From assembly GCA_027574665.1 (NCBI GenBank), contig CM050666.1:7068001-7132000 (forward strand): 64,000 nt of DNA, in the 5' to 3' direction. Under the pieces are notes generated by a model. It searched no databases, was not told the origin of the DNA, and worked only from the letters and a program-made list of their open reading frames with translations. Positions 14,101 to 25,300 of this stretch are shown piece by piece (the first letter of the stretch is position 1; every line of letters starts with the position of its first letter). The stretch is from Rhynochetos jubatus (taxonomy: Eukaryota; Chordata; Aves; Eurypygiformes; Rhynochetidae). A program made the translations under genes and the position numbers.

Positions 14101-17100
14101 AATCATTCCCGCAGAGCTGCATGGCGCTGCTCAGCACAACGATACTCGTCAGCTGCCACCTTACAGATGGGTTTTGGAAGAGCTCCCAAGGGTTCTTCGC
14201 CCTCTGACCTTTAGCGGCATCCTGTTCAGCCAGCATCTCTTCCAGCTCTGCACTGAGATCACTGTTGCCTCTCAGCTTCTGCAGTGCTGCAAGGACAAGG
14301 GAATCTCTTAGCCCCTGAGCTTAGCCTTCCGTGTGCCTGCTCTGCAGGGCGAAGGATCGAGCAGCAAGGGATGGCTGCAGAAAGCTGTAGGACAGAGTCT
14401 GTGATCATGGTGTTACCTTCACAGAGACGGCCAGCGGTGATGCAGCCACTTGAAGGATTTGGGGGAAAGGGAGTGCAAATCCCTCACCATTGTTTGACCA
14501 GAGAGTATTTCCAACCAGTGCCGTTTCAGCAGCCATGCTTCTGACTCAGATCTCAAGTGACTTCCCTGGGAAATGCAGGCAATTAAGATGTTCTTGGTAC
14601 ACAGCACATATTTCCCAGAAACTAATTCCAGCTGCTCTGTATACAGGGATTTGTATGCTACAAATCTAAGCAAATCCCTTAATATGAATTGGCTTCAGTT
14701 TTGGTCATGAGCTTTTCAACCAGCATTTATTTCACTTCATAGTTACAAAACATACTCGCCATTGTGAACACAAGTCCCACCTTTTGACCCTACCATTGCA
14801 GCAAAAAAGTCTTTTATAGGAAGTTGCCTTTCAAATACCTCAGTAGATCAAAAATATTTAAGATTATAGAATGTTCTATAGTTTGTAAGGAGGAAGTGAT
14901 CGTGTTTGGAACTCGATATCACACTTGCTACATGTAAAAGTTGTACAACCATTCTCAAAACATCGTGGCCCAAGTCTGCACAAAAGCAGGATGCAAAACA
15001 GTGTACATTCATCTGCGTCGAGAATGACCGTGGCTGTTCATACAAATACATACCCAGCCACCACCTGGCCACTGTTTAAGGGTGCAGCAGCTAATGCAAT
15101 TGCAAACACTGATGGCACCACATGTTCTGTTCAGACCAAATACAGTCCTCTGGTTAGAAAAACATTATTGATGGAACTAGTGACATAGCCATCGCATTGG
15201 ACTTAAAGCTTTTCTGGTCATCTGGGGAGGCTGGCAGTCACCAAACAGAATATTGATGTTGGAAAGAAGTCTACATTTCAACCTCTTCTGGAGTGAACAC
15301 ACTGGACTTGATGTTGAGAACATGCAATCAACCTTCTCACTGTTTATCTGCCCAGTCGGTAGATCTCACATGCTCAGTGAGAGGCCAACCATCACCCTAT
15401 ACTCACCAGAGATGCAAGATTCTTTATCTCCACGGTCAATCAAGAGGTATCTGGGACTTTCAGGGGACCAAGGCAGAACCATGAGCTGGATCAGGGCAGG
15501 CACCACATTGCTAGCTAAAAGGAATGGCCAGCTCTCCTCCCCTCCTAGTAGCTCCCTAAAGAAAAAAAACCAAATAATTTTCACAGTACATTTTACAATC
15601 TGGCAAGAGCCCAGCACCCTCTCCTGTGTGTGGGCACTGGAAAAGAAAGAGAGGGGTCATTAAAAAAAAAAAAAAAAGGAGAGAAGAAAGATTAATAATT
15701 AATAAGGATAAATGGGCTTCTTGCTCTACATTACCTGAGTCCAACAACCTGCCCCAGCACCAACCCCAGGGCTGTAAATGACGCAGAGGTCAAGGCCACA
15801 GCTCCTCGGAGCTTCTTTGGGGCACTTTCTGCCAGATACATGGGCTGAATGTTCATGCTTACACCTGGGCAAGACAGACAAATGCTGACCTCAGCTTGTA
15901 GACGAGGACACGAGGACACATGCACTCAGACACCTCTCAAGTTTGTCAGCTGGACTCTTGCAGGCCATGTGATCGCTGGTCTACCAGTGCTTATTATTTA
16001 CCCAAACCTTCAGTTTCACTCTTATTCATTGGTATACGCTACTAAACATACATTTCCATACTCTTAAGTAGTAGTGGATAATGAAACTGAAACCTGCCAG
16101 TCTTTTCAGCACTAAATCCAAGGTTATAAGTGATGCTTCACTCTAGTTCCCCCCTCTGGGGGGAAGATCATATTTTAAGACCCTTGTACCAACCATTATT
16201 TCCTAGATGAACTTCTATAAAAGCTTTCGTGTTGGTGCTCACGTTGGTGTATGACTGATAACATTCTCACAACTAGATGGGGATCAACTTTCAGCTCAGT
16301 TTCTCCCAGGGCTCCTCCACCTGTGCGCAGAGTGCACACACTCACATGTGTATTACCCAGAAAAACCTGTCTGTGTATGCTTAAACACAAAAGTCCTTAG
16401 AAACGAAATATAAAATCTGTATACACAACTTCCTTATTCATGTACATGTGTGTGGTCAGACTAGAGGATTAATTGCTTTAATGTCTTGTATCATTCCTCT
16501 TTAAATATCTTCTATTTCTAATTGATAATTGATATCGTGTTCATCCTGTTATGATTTTCATGTTGCCATACCTGCATTCACGCCAGTGAAAAATCTGCTG
16601 AGCATAATCATTTCAAAGGATTTTGCCATTCGGCTGAATCCTGACAAGACTGCAGCTATGATCACAAAGACATTGTTCAGCAGCAGGGACATCTTCCTTC
16701 AGAGAGAAAAGACACAGTTGTGAGCACATGTGTGTCAGGTTTAGTTACCAAACAAAACTTTTCCCATGGCAGATCTAACCTGCCATGCCTGGAAGCTCGA
16801 GGTGGGCTGCTCAGCTCCACCACAGAACATCCTGGTTATCCAAAGCCCTATATGGGGTGTCTGTGTGCAGATGGCAGATCAGCAGTTTAGGTGTCTCATG
16901 AAAACAGGAACCAGCAGTGACAGGTAATCTGCGTGGCTGGTACAATTAGGGTCATCTCCAACTACCAGCATGACCACAGGGTGTCCCTGCAGTGCTGGCT
17001 TTACACCAGATTCGAGGCTCTTGCACTCCCACACAGTTTCCCATTTGAACTGAGAGGAGTATTCCTTCAGTAAGACATATGAGTTTTGGTTTGAAAAGGC

Positions 17101-19032
17101 TAATTTGTTGAAACAGGCATTTTTTGTGTAAACGTACAATCCTTACGTAACTTTTGTCAGAAACTTGTCATGTGTCCCAGGAGGAATTTCTGTCTAAAAG
17201 CAGGAAAAAAAGAGAGCTCTTTCAACCCTTAATAGCCAGTAATTCTCCCTAGTCCCAACTCACTGCCCTACCTACTCTTCAGAAGTCAGTCTTTTTCTCT
17301 TATTCATGATGGGATATGATTTCATTCCAAAGCAGTATAAGGTGAAATCTCTTAACTTTTCATGGGATAAGGAAGCCGTATCCTTTTATCTTGACAACCG
17401 TGATACAAGTGAGCCATGGGAGACAGTCCTCCAGCCCCACCCCAAACCATAATGGTTCCTGCTTCATCATATAAGAGGAACAAACCAAAGTGATAGCACA
17501 TAGAGGAAAATTTGGGGCTCAAGAGAGAGGGAGGCAAAATCTACCTACCTACTAGTTTATGCTAGTAACACAGTGCTTTTCTCTGAAGAGAACTGGGGAT
17601 AGAGTGGTGTATGAAAGATAAGTGAGGAGAGACAGATATTTTTCAGAGACTTGAGCACAGGGGAAAAAAGCAACTGTGGAGATTTAACAAATACCTCCCA
17701 AAATATTTCAGTCGAAAGGTGGATGCTCAGCCTGTGAGACACGAGGACCTGGGATAAAACTGCTCTTTGTAAGCACCCTCTGTTTTTCCAGTGTCATTCC
17801 TACCAATTCCCACAGTTCATTTTGAAGAAAAATCCTTGGTCTGTTTCATCATGATTTCCTGTTTAAAAGGATGGCAGAAAACTGGGCACGAAACTGATGG
17901 TGATTATGTAGGTGGTTACTGTGATAGAGGGTTGAGCTGAAATCCCTGTAGCACTTCAGCTGGGTGAGAATATGATGAGAAGGTAATGTGGAGAACTATT
18001 CCCCACTGGGTTTTGAGACGTGAATTACTGCCATATCAGGTAGTTTCTCCCTGCCAGCTCAGAATGTTAATGGCAGACTGATCTGTGATAGACATGTTTT
18101 CATGACTTTTAACTACAGTGGGTATTGTGCTGTAGGGCTCATAATTCCTCTTGGACTAATGGAAGCTGCAGAGCTTAAATTAAAATCCAGCACACTCTTA
18201 CCTTCCCAACATGATGGCCATGGGACCGGCCACAACAGCTCCAGTGAGTCCTCCCAGAGGGTATGCAGAGACAGTGAAAGACCACAGCAGCAGTACCATG
18301 TTGCTCTCAAGGGGAACGCCTGTGCGCTCCAGCCAGGTTTCATTCATGAACGTCTGGATATACTGAGAGGGAAGGACAGTGCAGCATAACCATGACATAG
18401 ACATGGAGGACACTGAGAAATGTAAAGGCTTCCTTATTAATATATCTGTTTATTCTGTGTTCATGCCTCCAAACTTTTGGCTGAAAATGCCCTCCAGTTC
18501 TTAGATGTGTTTTTAACAGAGGCTTGAGTGTAAAAGTGTAGCTGTTGAAAAGTTGTACTTGGTTTGTAGCTGTATGTAGCTATCTTGGGTGATTTTAAAA
18601 CGTATTTCATGGGTCCAACTCGAAATTTAAGAGCAAAAGTCAATTTCAAAGGATGCAGGTTGAAAAATTTTAGAATTGGGTTTGTTAAAGCAGTTGAAAC
18701 AAGGCTTTTGAATAAATTCTTGTGACACTAGATCCTGCTCAAGGGTGGTTCTTGGCAGCAAAGTCCTGTACCCCAGATGTGAATTATATGGAGGGAACAA
18801 CACATCCTTCCCTTCCCACCCTCAGTATTAGCAGAGTGCATATTTTCAGTGGCAGGCCACTGTTTACAGCCGGGCTGAGGACACTATGGAAGTGTCTGTC
18901 TCAGGAGGAGGCTCTCAGACCAGCACTACTTACTGAAGTTGGAGCATTGATGATGGAGATGTTGTAACCATATTGGAAAGTGCCTCCAATCCCAGCCGCA
19001 CATATTGTCAGGATCAGGATCTTGCTCTGAAG
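11165..19032 (-). CDS. SLC2A11: SLC2A11 (GLUT11), facilitative hexose transporter; first coding exon not placed
   Basis: Class II GLUT membrane carrier for fructose/glucose. Eleven minus-strand exons with consensus AG/GT borders and compatible phases: 18934-19032, 18202-18362, 16572-16696, 15735-15864, 15407-15555, 14099-14286, 13679-13789, 13108-13209, 12902-12971, 12002-12129, 11165-11365. They give 487 residues and a TAG stop. The product tracks remembered human SLC2A11 nearly throughout: ILTICAAGIGGTFQYGYN, GVSMNIQPMYLAESAPKKLR, PESPRYLLIDRGDKESC, MQLCGND in helix 7, AGRRPLLLGGY, SFGIGPAGVTGVLPTEVFDQ and FLPETKGKSF near the C terminus. Twelve helices are expected. Loop 2-3 reads GRKM where human has GRKK. 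The usual N terminus of about 7-16 residues should come from an exon upstream. Candidates are 22271-22312 or an unspliced ATG at 19102-19104, in frame with the first listed exon. Divergent from DERL3 as in human. Confidence 0.95.
15662..15677. repeat. A16 homopolymer
   Basis: Plus-strand A16 in the SLC2A11 intron between the 130-nt and 149-nt exons. On the sense strand it is a T run, not beside a splice acceptor. Simple sequence only. Confidence 0.85.
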
Positions 19033-20413
19033 CTGAAGAAGATGGATAGAAAATGGATGGCTTCTTTGTACAGAATAAATTGGCTCAACAGACGTTTGGT
19101 CCATTCACACTTTGAGTGGTGTGAAGATTAGAATAGGCTATGAATGTTGTTGCAAAATGGGAGGTTCCAAAGAGAGAAAAAAACCCCAGATTTTTAAACT
19201 ATTTCCCTCTACTGCAGGATAGTATTAATAATTCATTGTCATTCACAAAGAATTTGGGACTTCTTTGGGGCAAAGGCCTGCAAGAGTCTGTGGTTTAATA
19301 TTTAATGTGTATGCTTACAAAAGTCAGTGCAAAACCAGTAAATACTGGTAGAGATCGGTGTTATAGCTTCAATTAGTTTAATTCATTACAAAAACCTGTA
19401 CTCACATGATGAATTGTTCAAGAAGCATTGCCAAAGTTCAGTGACTTCTGCCTCATTTCTAGCTAAGCTCTATTGGATGGAGCTTCTCTGTGGTATGGGG
19501 TTTTTCTCATGGCCATTTATATCCAGCGCATTTCTGATTCATTTGCATTCCGTTTCTTCTACCATTTCACGGTAATCACACATAACTTAAAATAGAGTGC
19601 CTTTCCTATGCTGCTTCACGCGTTGTACAGAGCAGACAATGTCTCTCTGCTGAACTTTCTCATTACACAGTTGTTCCTGCATGTTCCTGTGTTTAGCAGT
19701 CTGTAATCTGCGTATTCAACCAGAATATTTGCTACATCTTCAGTATGGTGATATAAATGAAATATGTGGCAGAGAGTGGGCCCAGTGCCATGTGCTGGTA
19801 TCCTTGGTGTCATTTCTTCATCGGTATCGCCCATAGCTTATACTGCAGCCTAACACCGCTGCTACGCCTTTGGAAGCACAGGCAGGTGAACGGGGCTGCT
19901 TCCTTTCTTCTCTGTCTGAAGGAAGATGCCGCTGCTGCTTCATACGATCAGGGGGTTGAGATAAAAGTCAGGTCTCTTGACTTTCTGAAGGGTGTAGAGC
20001 AAGCTGTCCTGACTGCCACAGTATGGCAACTGAGAGCTGGAAGGCTTGCAAGCAAAACATATCCATCTTTTTTTCCCTTGCAGTAGGATGCCCTGATGTT
20101 ACAGTATAAATGGGTGTCCCACATCAGTACAACACTGGGGCTAACTGTGGAGAACCATGGGCACTGTGTAGAAACTTTCTAAACAGTTTCATCGATCGTT
20201 TCTCCTCTGTCATGTTTGCAAGCCTCAGATCATTCTTGCCACTATTGCCTGGACACTTTCCTGTGTGACTCTGCCTTCAAACTGACCTACAGCTTCTGCA
20301 GAGGAGCAGTGGAGTGTGAGCAGCATCACGTCTCCATGTTCACCTCACCATCAGTGAACAGCCCTTCCTTGTGGCAGCCACAACACCCCGTTGATTGGTC
20401 TCTTTCTGTGTCA

Positions 20414-20430
20414 CCCCCCCCCCCCCCCCC
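20414..20430. repeat. C17 homopolymer
   Basis: Uninterrupted run of 17 C on the plus strand in the gap upstream of SLC2A11. A simple repeat, length-unstable and a common sequencing trouble spot. Confidence 0.9.
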
Positions 20431-22270
20431 ATCCTTGCCAATTCACACCTACCTGGTGCCTGTGCCTTTGGTTTCCCACCCTGTGACTAGCAAGCTCTGC
20501 TCCTTGACTAGGAGCACTCTCCCATGTCTCAAAACCACTCTGAGCTTGCAGGGGGCCCCTAGTCTTTAGCTTGACACCTCCTGCCCCCTAGCCTCCAGGG
20601 TGGCCCAGAGACAGGATTTGCCAGCCCCCTGCTTGCAAACCCACCCCAGTTAGACAGCTCTGCGGGTGACATGAAGAGCCACTGTTTGCCAGTTAGTGTA
20701 GGGCACCTCAGGCTGGATTTTGTTTTACTCCATTAATAGCCCCTGAGAAGAACTTGGATAACCCAAAGTTGGGGAGCTCTTCAGCTCTACCTGCTCATTT
20801 TCTTCTTACAGAGCCATCTACCAAAGAAAAGGAAAGTTTTGCCTAGTCTCGCAACAGCTCTAAAATCACAAATTAAAATAATCTTAGATTTTTCCTTTCC
20901 TCAAAATTTTTCTTGTAAATAACTTCCATACCAGCCTGAGAACATTCTCCCAGAAATCAAGACAGCCTGTTCCAATGCTGCAGCAAGAAGAGGCCGAGCT
21001 CTCTCCTGTGCCAGTTAGAAGTGGGTATGTTTTGCTTGCACCTTCCTTGGCTCCACCACTTCCTTGTCTTGCTACTGAGACCTGAGCTAAGGATGGTGCA
21101 CCTGATATCTCTGCTCTTCCCAGTTATTCTAGTTCTCCAAGTGAGAGAGATTTCCTCCCCCTGCAGTAGCACATTTCCTTTTTAATCACAATGCCTAGGA
21201 ATGTTAACATTCTTCCTGCTCATTTCCCTGCTTTCCTTACAGAGTACATCCCCTACCAGATCCTGTCTCACAGAGCTCGTTCATGGCCATAAGCTAAGGA
21301 AAATGGTTTGTTTCTCTCTTCAGGAGCCACCAAACATTTCTGTGCCCAGAGTTGAGCTGTATTTACAGGGTGACCGTCCCAAACCTTCCTTAACACCCAG
21401 TTTCAGCACCATTGTTCCAGCCACAGCGGTGGCGTGCAGCTGCCAGGAATGCCATTACTCTGTCAGCTTTAGCCCAAGGACTGTGATGAGATGGACAAAT
21501 AATTCTACAAGAACCTGATAGTACTTACACAACCTTATAAAAATTCAAATTAAAAAAGTATCTCTGACAACAATAATAGTAAAATAGATGGTTTTTACCA
21601 GTCTCTGCAGCTTGTTCATCCTCTTTGGTAGGTTTTCCTCTGTCTGCCAAAGCCTCTGGTACTCTCAGCAGTGCTCTGAAGGATTATTTAAATCTCCAGC
21701 ATAGGAATGTGTATTTAGTCACCCATTACATTAGGATAAGACACTTGACTTGGCAGGTGTTTTGCCAGCTGATTTACATTCTCAAAATGGGGCAGCACAT
21801 TCATTAGCAAGACAGTTCAATTAATTTTGTTGAAAGTACACGACAGTTTGGGGAAATAATTCTGCAAGATCCAGAGCTGTCTAAATCCTCTTGAAGGCCA
21901 CTATGATTTACAGCATAAATTCCTTCTCAAAGCGTCCAGCACAGTGGCCCACTAGTGCTTGTCTGAGTAAGTGAGATCAAAGCAGAAGTAAACCACAGCT
22001 TTTTTTCTGACTGTATTTGTCCTGGATCCCAGTCTAGGGTCTGAAAGAGAAACCAGACTATTTTCCTTGGTCCTGTTGGTGACAGGAATGAACAAACCCC
22101 AAACCTTTCAAATCCCTCGTTATGCCAAGACCTTTTGCTGTACTCCTCTCTATGTCCCAGTGACCTACAGGCAACCCAGCTGTGGCTCTAAGGGACTGTA
22201 CACTGATGCACAGAAGGCTGCAGTCCTGTTCCCTCTCCATAGTCTGGCATAGAGCAAACACAACACTTAC

Positions 22271-22312
22271 AGCACTCGATTTTGTCACCAAGCAATGATC
22301 TCTGGCCTTCAT
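22271..22312 (-). other. Candidate first coding exon of SLC2A11
   Basis: A minus-strand ATG at 22310-22312 opens a 14-codon frame (MKARDHCLVTKSSA) ending at a strong GTAAGTG donor in phase 0, the phase needed to join the exon at 18934-19032. The length suits the known 7-16 residue N termini of SLC2A11. The ATG has G at -3. This is the best I found by eye in the gap, but such a pattern can arise by chance and the residues are not recognisably conserved. Confidence 0.25.
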
Positions 22313-25300
22313 TTCACAGGAGGCAGAGGGCTTTGCTTTTACATATGCTGCGTGACATTTCTTTTGCTTCTAAGGTTCATAAAACATACTACATTATATA
22401 TTATATTCAAGTGCATCTTACATAATATGTGCTATATCTACATAATATGTAGTATTGCAGGCAAACCTGGTGCTGAGGTGAGCACGGGAGAGTAGGCTGC
22501 TGGGGAAAGAAAGAGTATCATCTGATCAAAATGTTAGCCCATTCTGAGTTGTCACACCCTCTTGCACAACATTATCCTGCTGTTCTTTAAGCCTTGTTCT
22601 CCCTACAGCCTCGAGGGTGGAGGGAAGAGTGATTATACCAAGGACTATAACTGGGTTTGTGCTTGGGAGGTACTGATGAAGGAATCAACTGAGCTTCGCC
22701 AGACTTGTTCACAGAGACAAGGTGGAGGAATCTTCCTATGATGGATTTATGTCGCACCCTGGAAATACAAAATTGAAATTCAGTTCTTTGTTTAATATTT
22801 TGGTTAAAAATTAAATAGCTCTATGCAGTAGATGCCCCTCCTCTACCCTTGAGAGGGTCCAGCTAAATTCCAATGAGGCGAAAAGGTTTCAGCCCACTGT
22901 AATAGTGGCTCCTTCAGTGACCTTTCATCTTTGTCTTTTGGCTTATCTTTTGCTAGCGTGTGAGTTTTATACCCTTCCCTTGATAACTACCCATCATTTA
23001 ATCAGGACAAAGTAGCTGGCAAACCTTATGTAATGGCTTTGGCTCATGTGGCAGTTGCTTATTGTTCCAGAATGGTTCCCTTCTCCATGTAAGCTACAGA
23101 AGACAGCAAGGCAGCATCAACAGCAATGGCCTTACAACAGAAAGGAACTCTCCAGCAGGGAGAAATGGTGTGGCCTCATGAATCCTAGAGACGGGGCCTC
23201 GTGGAGACAGAGGCATATTGCATTGCCAGCAATAATAGTAAAGCTGCTGTTTCACAGTGTCTGGCCTTTAGGAGTAATCATGGTATTTTAACACCCGTTC
23301 ATCCTGCAGAGTGCAATTTGTGAGGGGCCTGGCAGATTTCAAAATATTCAAAATAAGTGGAACTTCTTTTTAAACACCTCTTTGTCTTTACTCAGGTTTT
23401 ACTACACCTGAATGGAAACATAAACCTGTTCCGCGTCACACAAGTACTCTCTTACGAATGTGCAAGTAGGGATGTGGTGCTGCATCAGCTGCAGCCACTA
23501 AGTGGCAGGAGAAGTACAAAATTTCCTTTATTAGGCTCTGAATCCAACACTATGCCCCTAGTTTGCTGCCTGTGGCTGTGGCAGGCGTCAGAGGTCTACT
23601 TCTAAGCACTTCCCAAACGACAACTTGTTCACTGGGGAAACATGTAACTGTACAAGTTAACAGCCACTGATGTATAGCTTAGGCAGCATGTATCAAGAAC
23701 TGTAATACATTCAAAAAGGACAGCAGTTTCTTCCTGCTGCCTAGTCTGAATGAGATCAGGATTGTGTAGATCTCTTGCAGGAAGAAAAACAAATATTCTG
23801 TATTAAGCAAGAGCTTTCTCCCTTTTCCTAGCATCTTATAAGCAGGGACCACCTGGTGCAGATCTTTTTTCCCTCAGGTGATGGTGTACAGGAGTTATAG
23901 CCTGCAGTTACCAGGTAGGATGTCACTGAGATGTGTCATGGGAGCCTTTGAGGGAGATGGGGATTATTCCATTTCTAGCTCTTTAGACAGAGGTCAACAT
24001 GTCAAAGAACGTCTCTAGCTGGATAAGAGGTGAAGGAATGCAGCTCATGCAGGCAGTCTGGTCTCCATCCATTCCCTGGGCCTGAGTACCACGAATCTGC
24101 TCATTTCTGTTGCAGTCGAACATAGAAATACATCTTTCTGCAATGAACCAGTCAAGAAGTGCCTGCTTCAATCGTTGTATTGGCTTATTTTTCCAAGGCA
24201 AATATGTGCACGTTCTTCTATTTAACAGATGAAGGCAACATTCATCACAGCCCAGAGGAAATCCTGGGTACCCTGGACACCAGTGCACATGGGCAGGTGC
24301 TGTCAAGGGATGTGTTTGCATCTTCTGCGGGGCCTCACAATGGACCTTCCTCAAGTCTCTCTTTATTTCATCTCTACCTTCCCCCAAACTGTGCAGAGCC
24401 ACCTTCTGTCTCTTCAAAACCCATTCCCGGTGCTTTTATGTCGGGGTTAAACCAGAGAACTTGCAAGCTGTGCAATGAAGTGAAGCAAGTCCCTGTGGCA
24501 GGCTGGCATCAGAGAAGGGAAATAGCAGGTGAGCTTAGGACAGCACCAAGAGATGAGTGAAGTCCTGCGGGTAGGCAGTGAAATCCCAGGGATTGTGGCA
24601 TTGGCTGTTCACATGCCTCCCTGTTCCACAAGGGGCATAAATTGGGTGTTGCTGTGGCTAGATCCGTGTGTGCAGCTGGCTAGCTGGAAGTGCGAGGTCC
24701 TGGAGGTTGTCCTCTGTCTTTTCTACCAACAGTGACCTTGTGAGGAGTGCATGGACAGACTTTTTTCTCCTACATAACATCTGTATGACTCGTGCTTTGA
24801 TGCTGACAGGTGTTCACATTGGTTGGGTAGCTAACTGGCTTCCTGCTGCACCTTAAAAAACTCAGCGTTCCCAATGTTCAGTCCTTAGGATTTTCACAGT
24901 TGCAGCTGGTGTAGCTGAGAAATCTCCAGTCTCAGGGTCTGTCACCAGGGTATAAGCACCACACTGCAGTTACTCAAACTCATGGCTTTTCACATGAACC
25001 CACCAGCTTTCCAGCACCATCATGGTGACATACCACCCTCTTCCCTCAAATACTTTTTCACTGGACTCAAGCCTGTCATAATCGAGATAAAATATGATGC
25101 CATGAGCATGGCAGAGTAGTTATTTGGAGCATGTGATGTGGTTTCTGCCTGTAATTATCTGACTGCAGGAACAAGTAGTAATCCTGCCATTAGGAAAGAC
25201 TCTTTGATCTGCCATGCACTGAGACGTTCTTGTGTTTTAGAGTGTCTTTACCCCAAGGATTGTCTGGACCAACTGCAACTACACCGCAAGAGGAGAAAAG

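Noticed and set aside
23983-24560. 144- and 133-codon open frames on opposite strands
   Set aside because: They overlap each other, have no family resemblance and lie in the non-coding gap upstream of SLC2A11.
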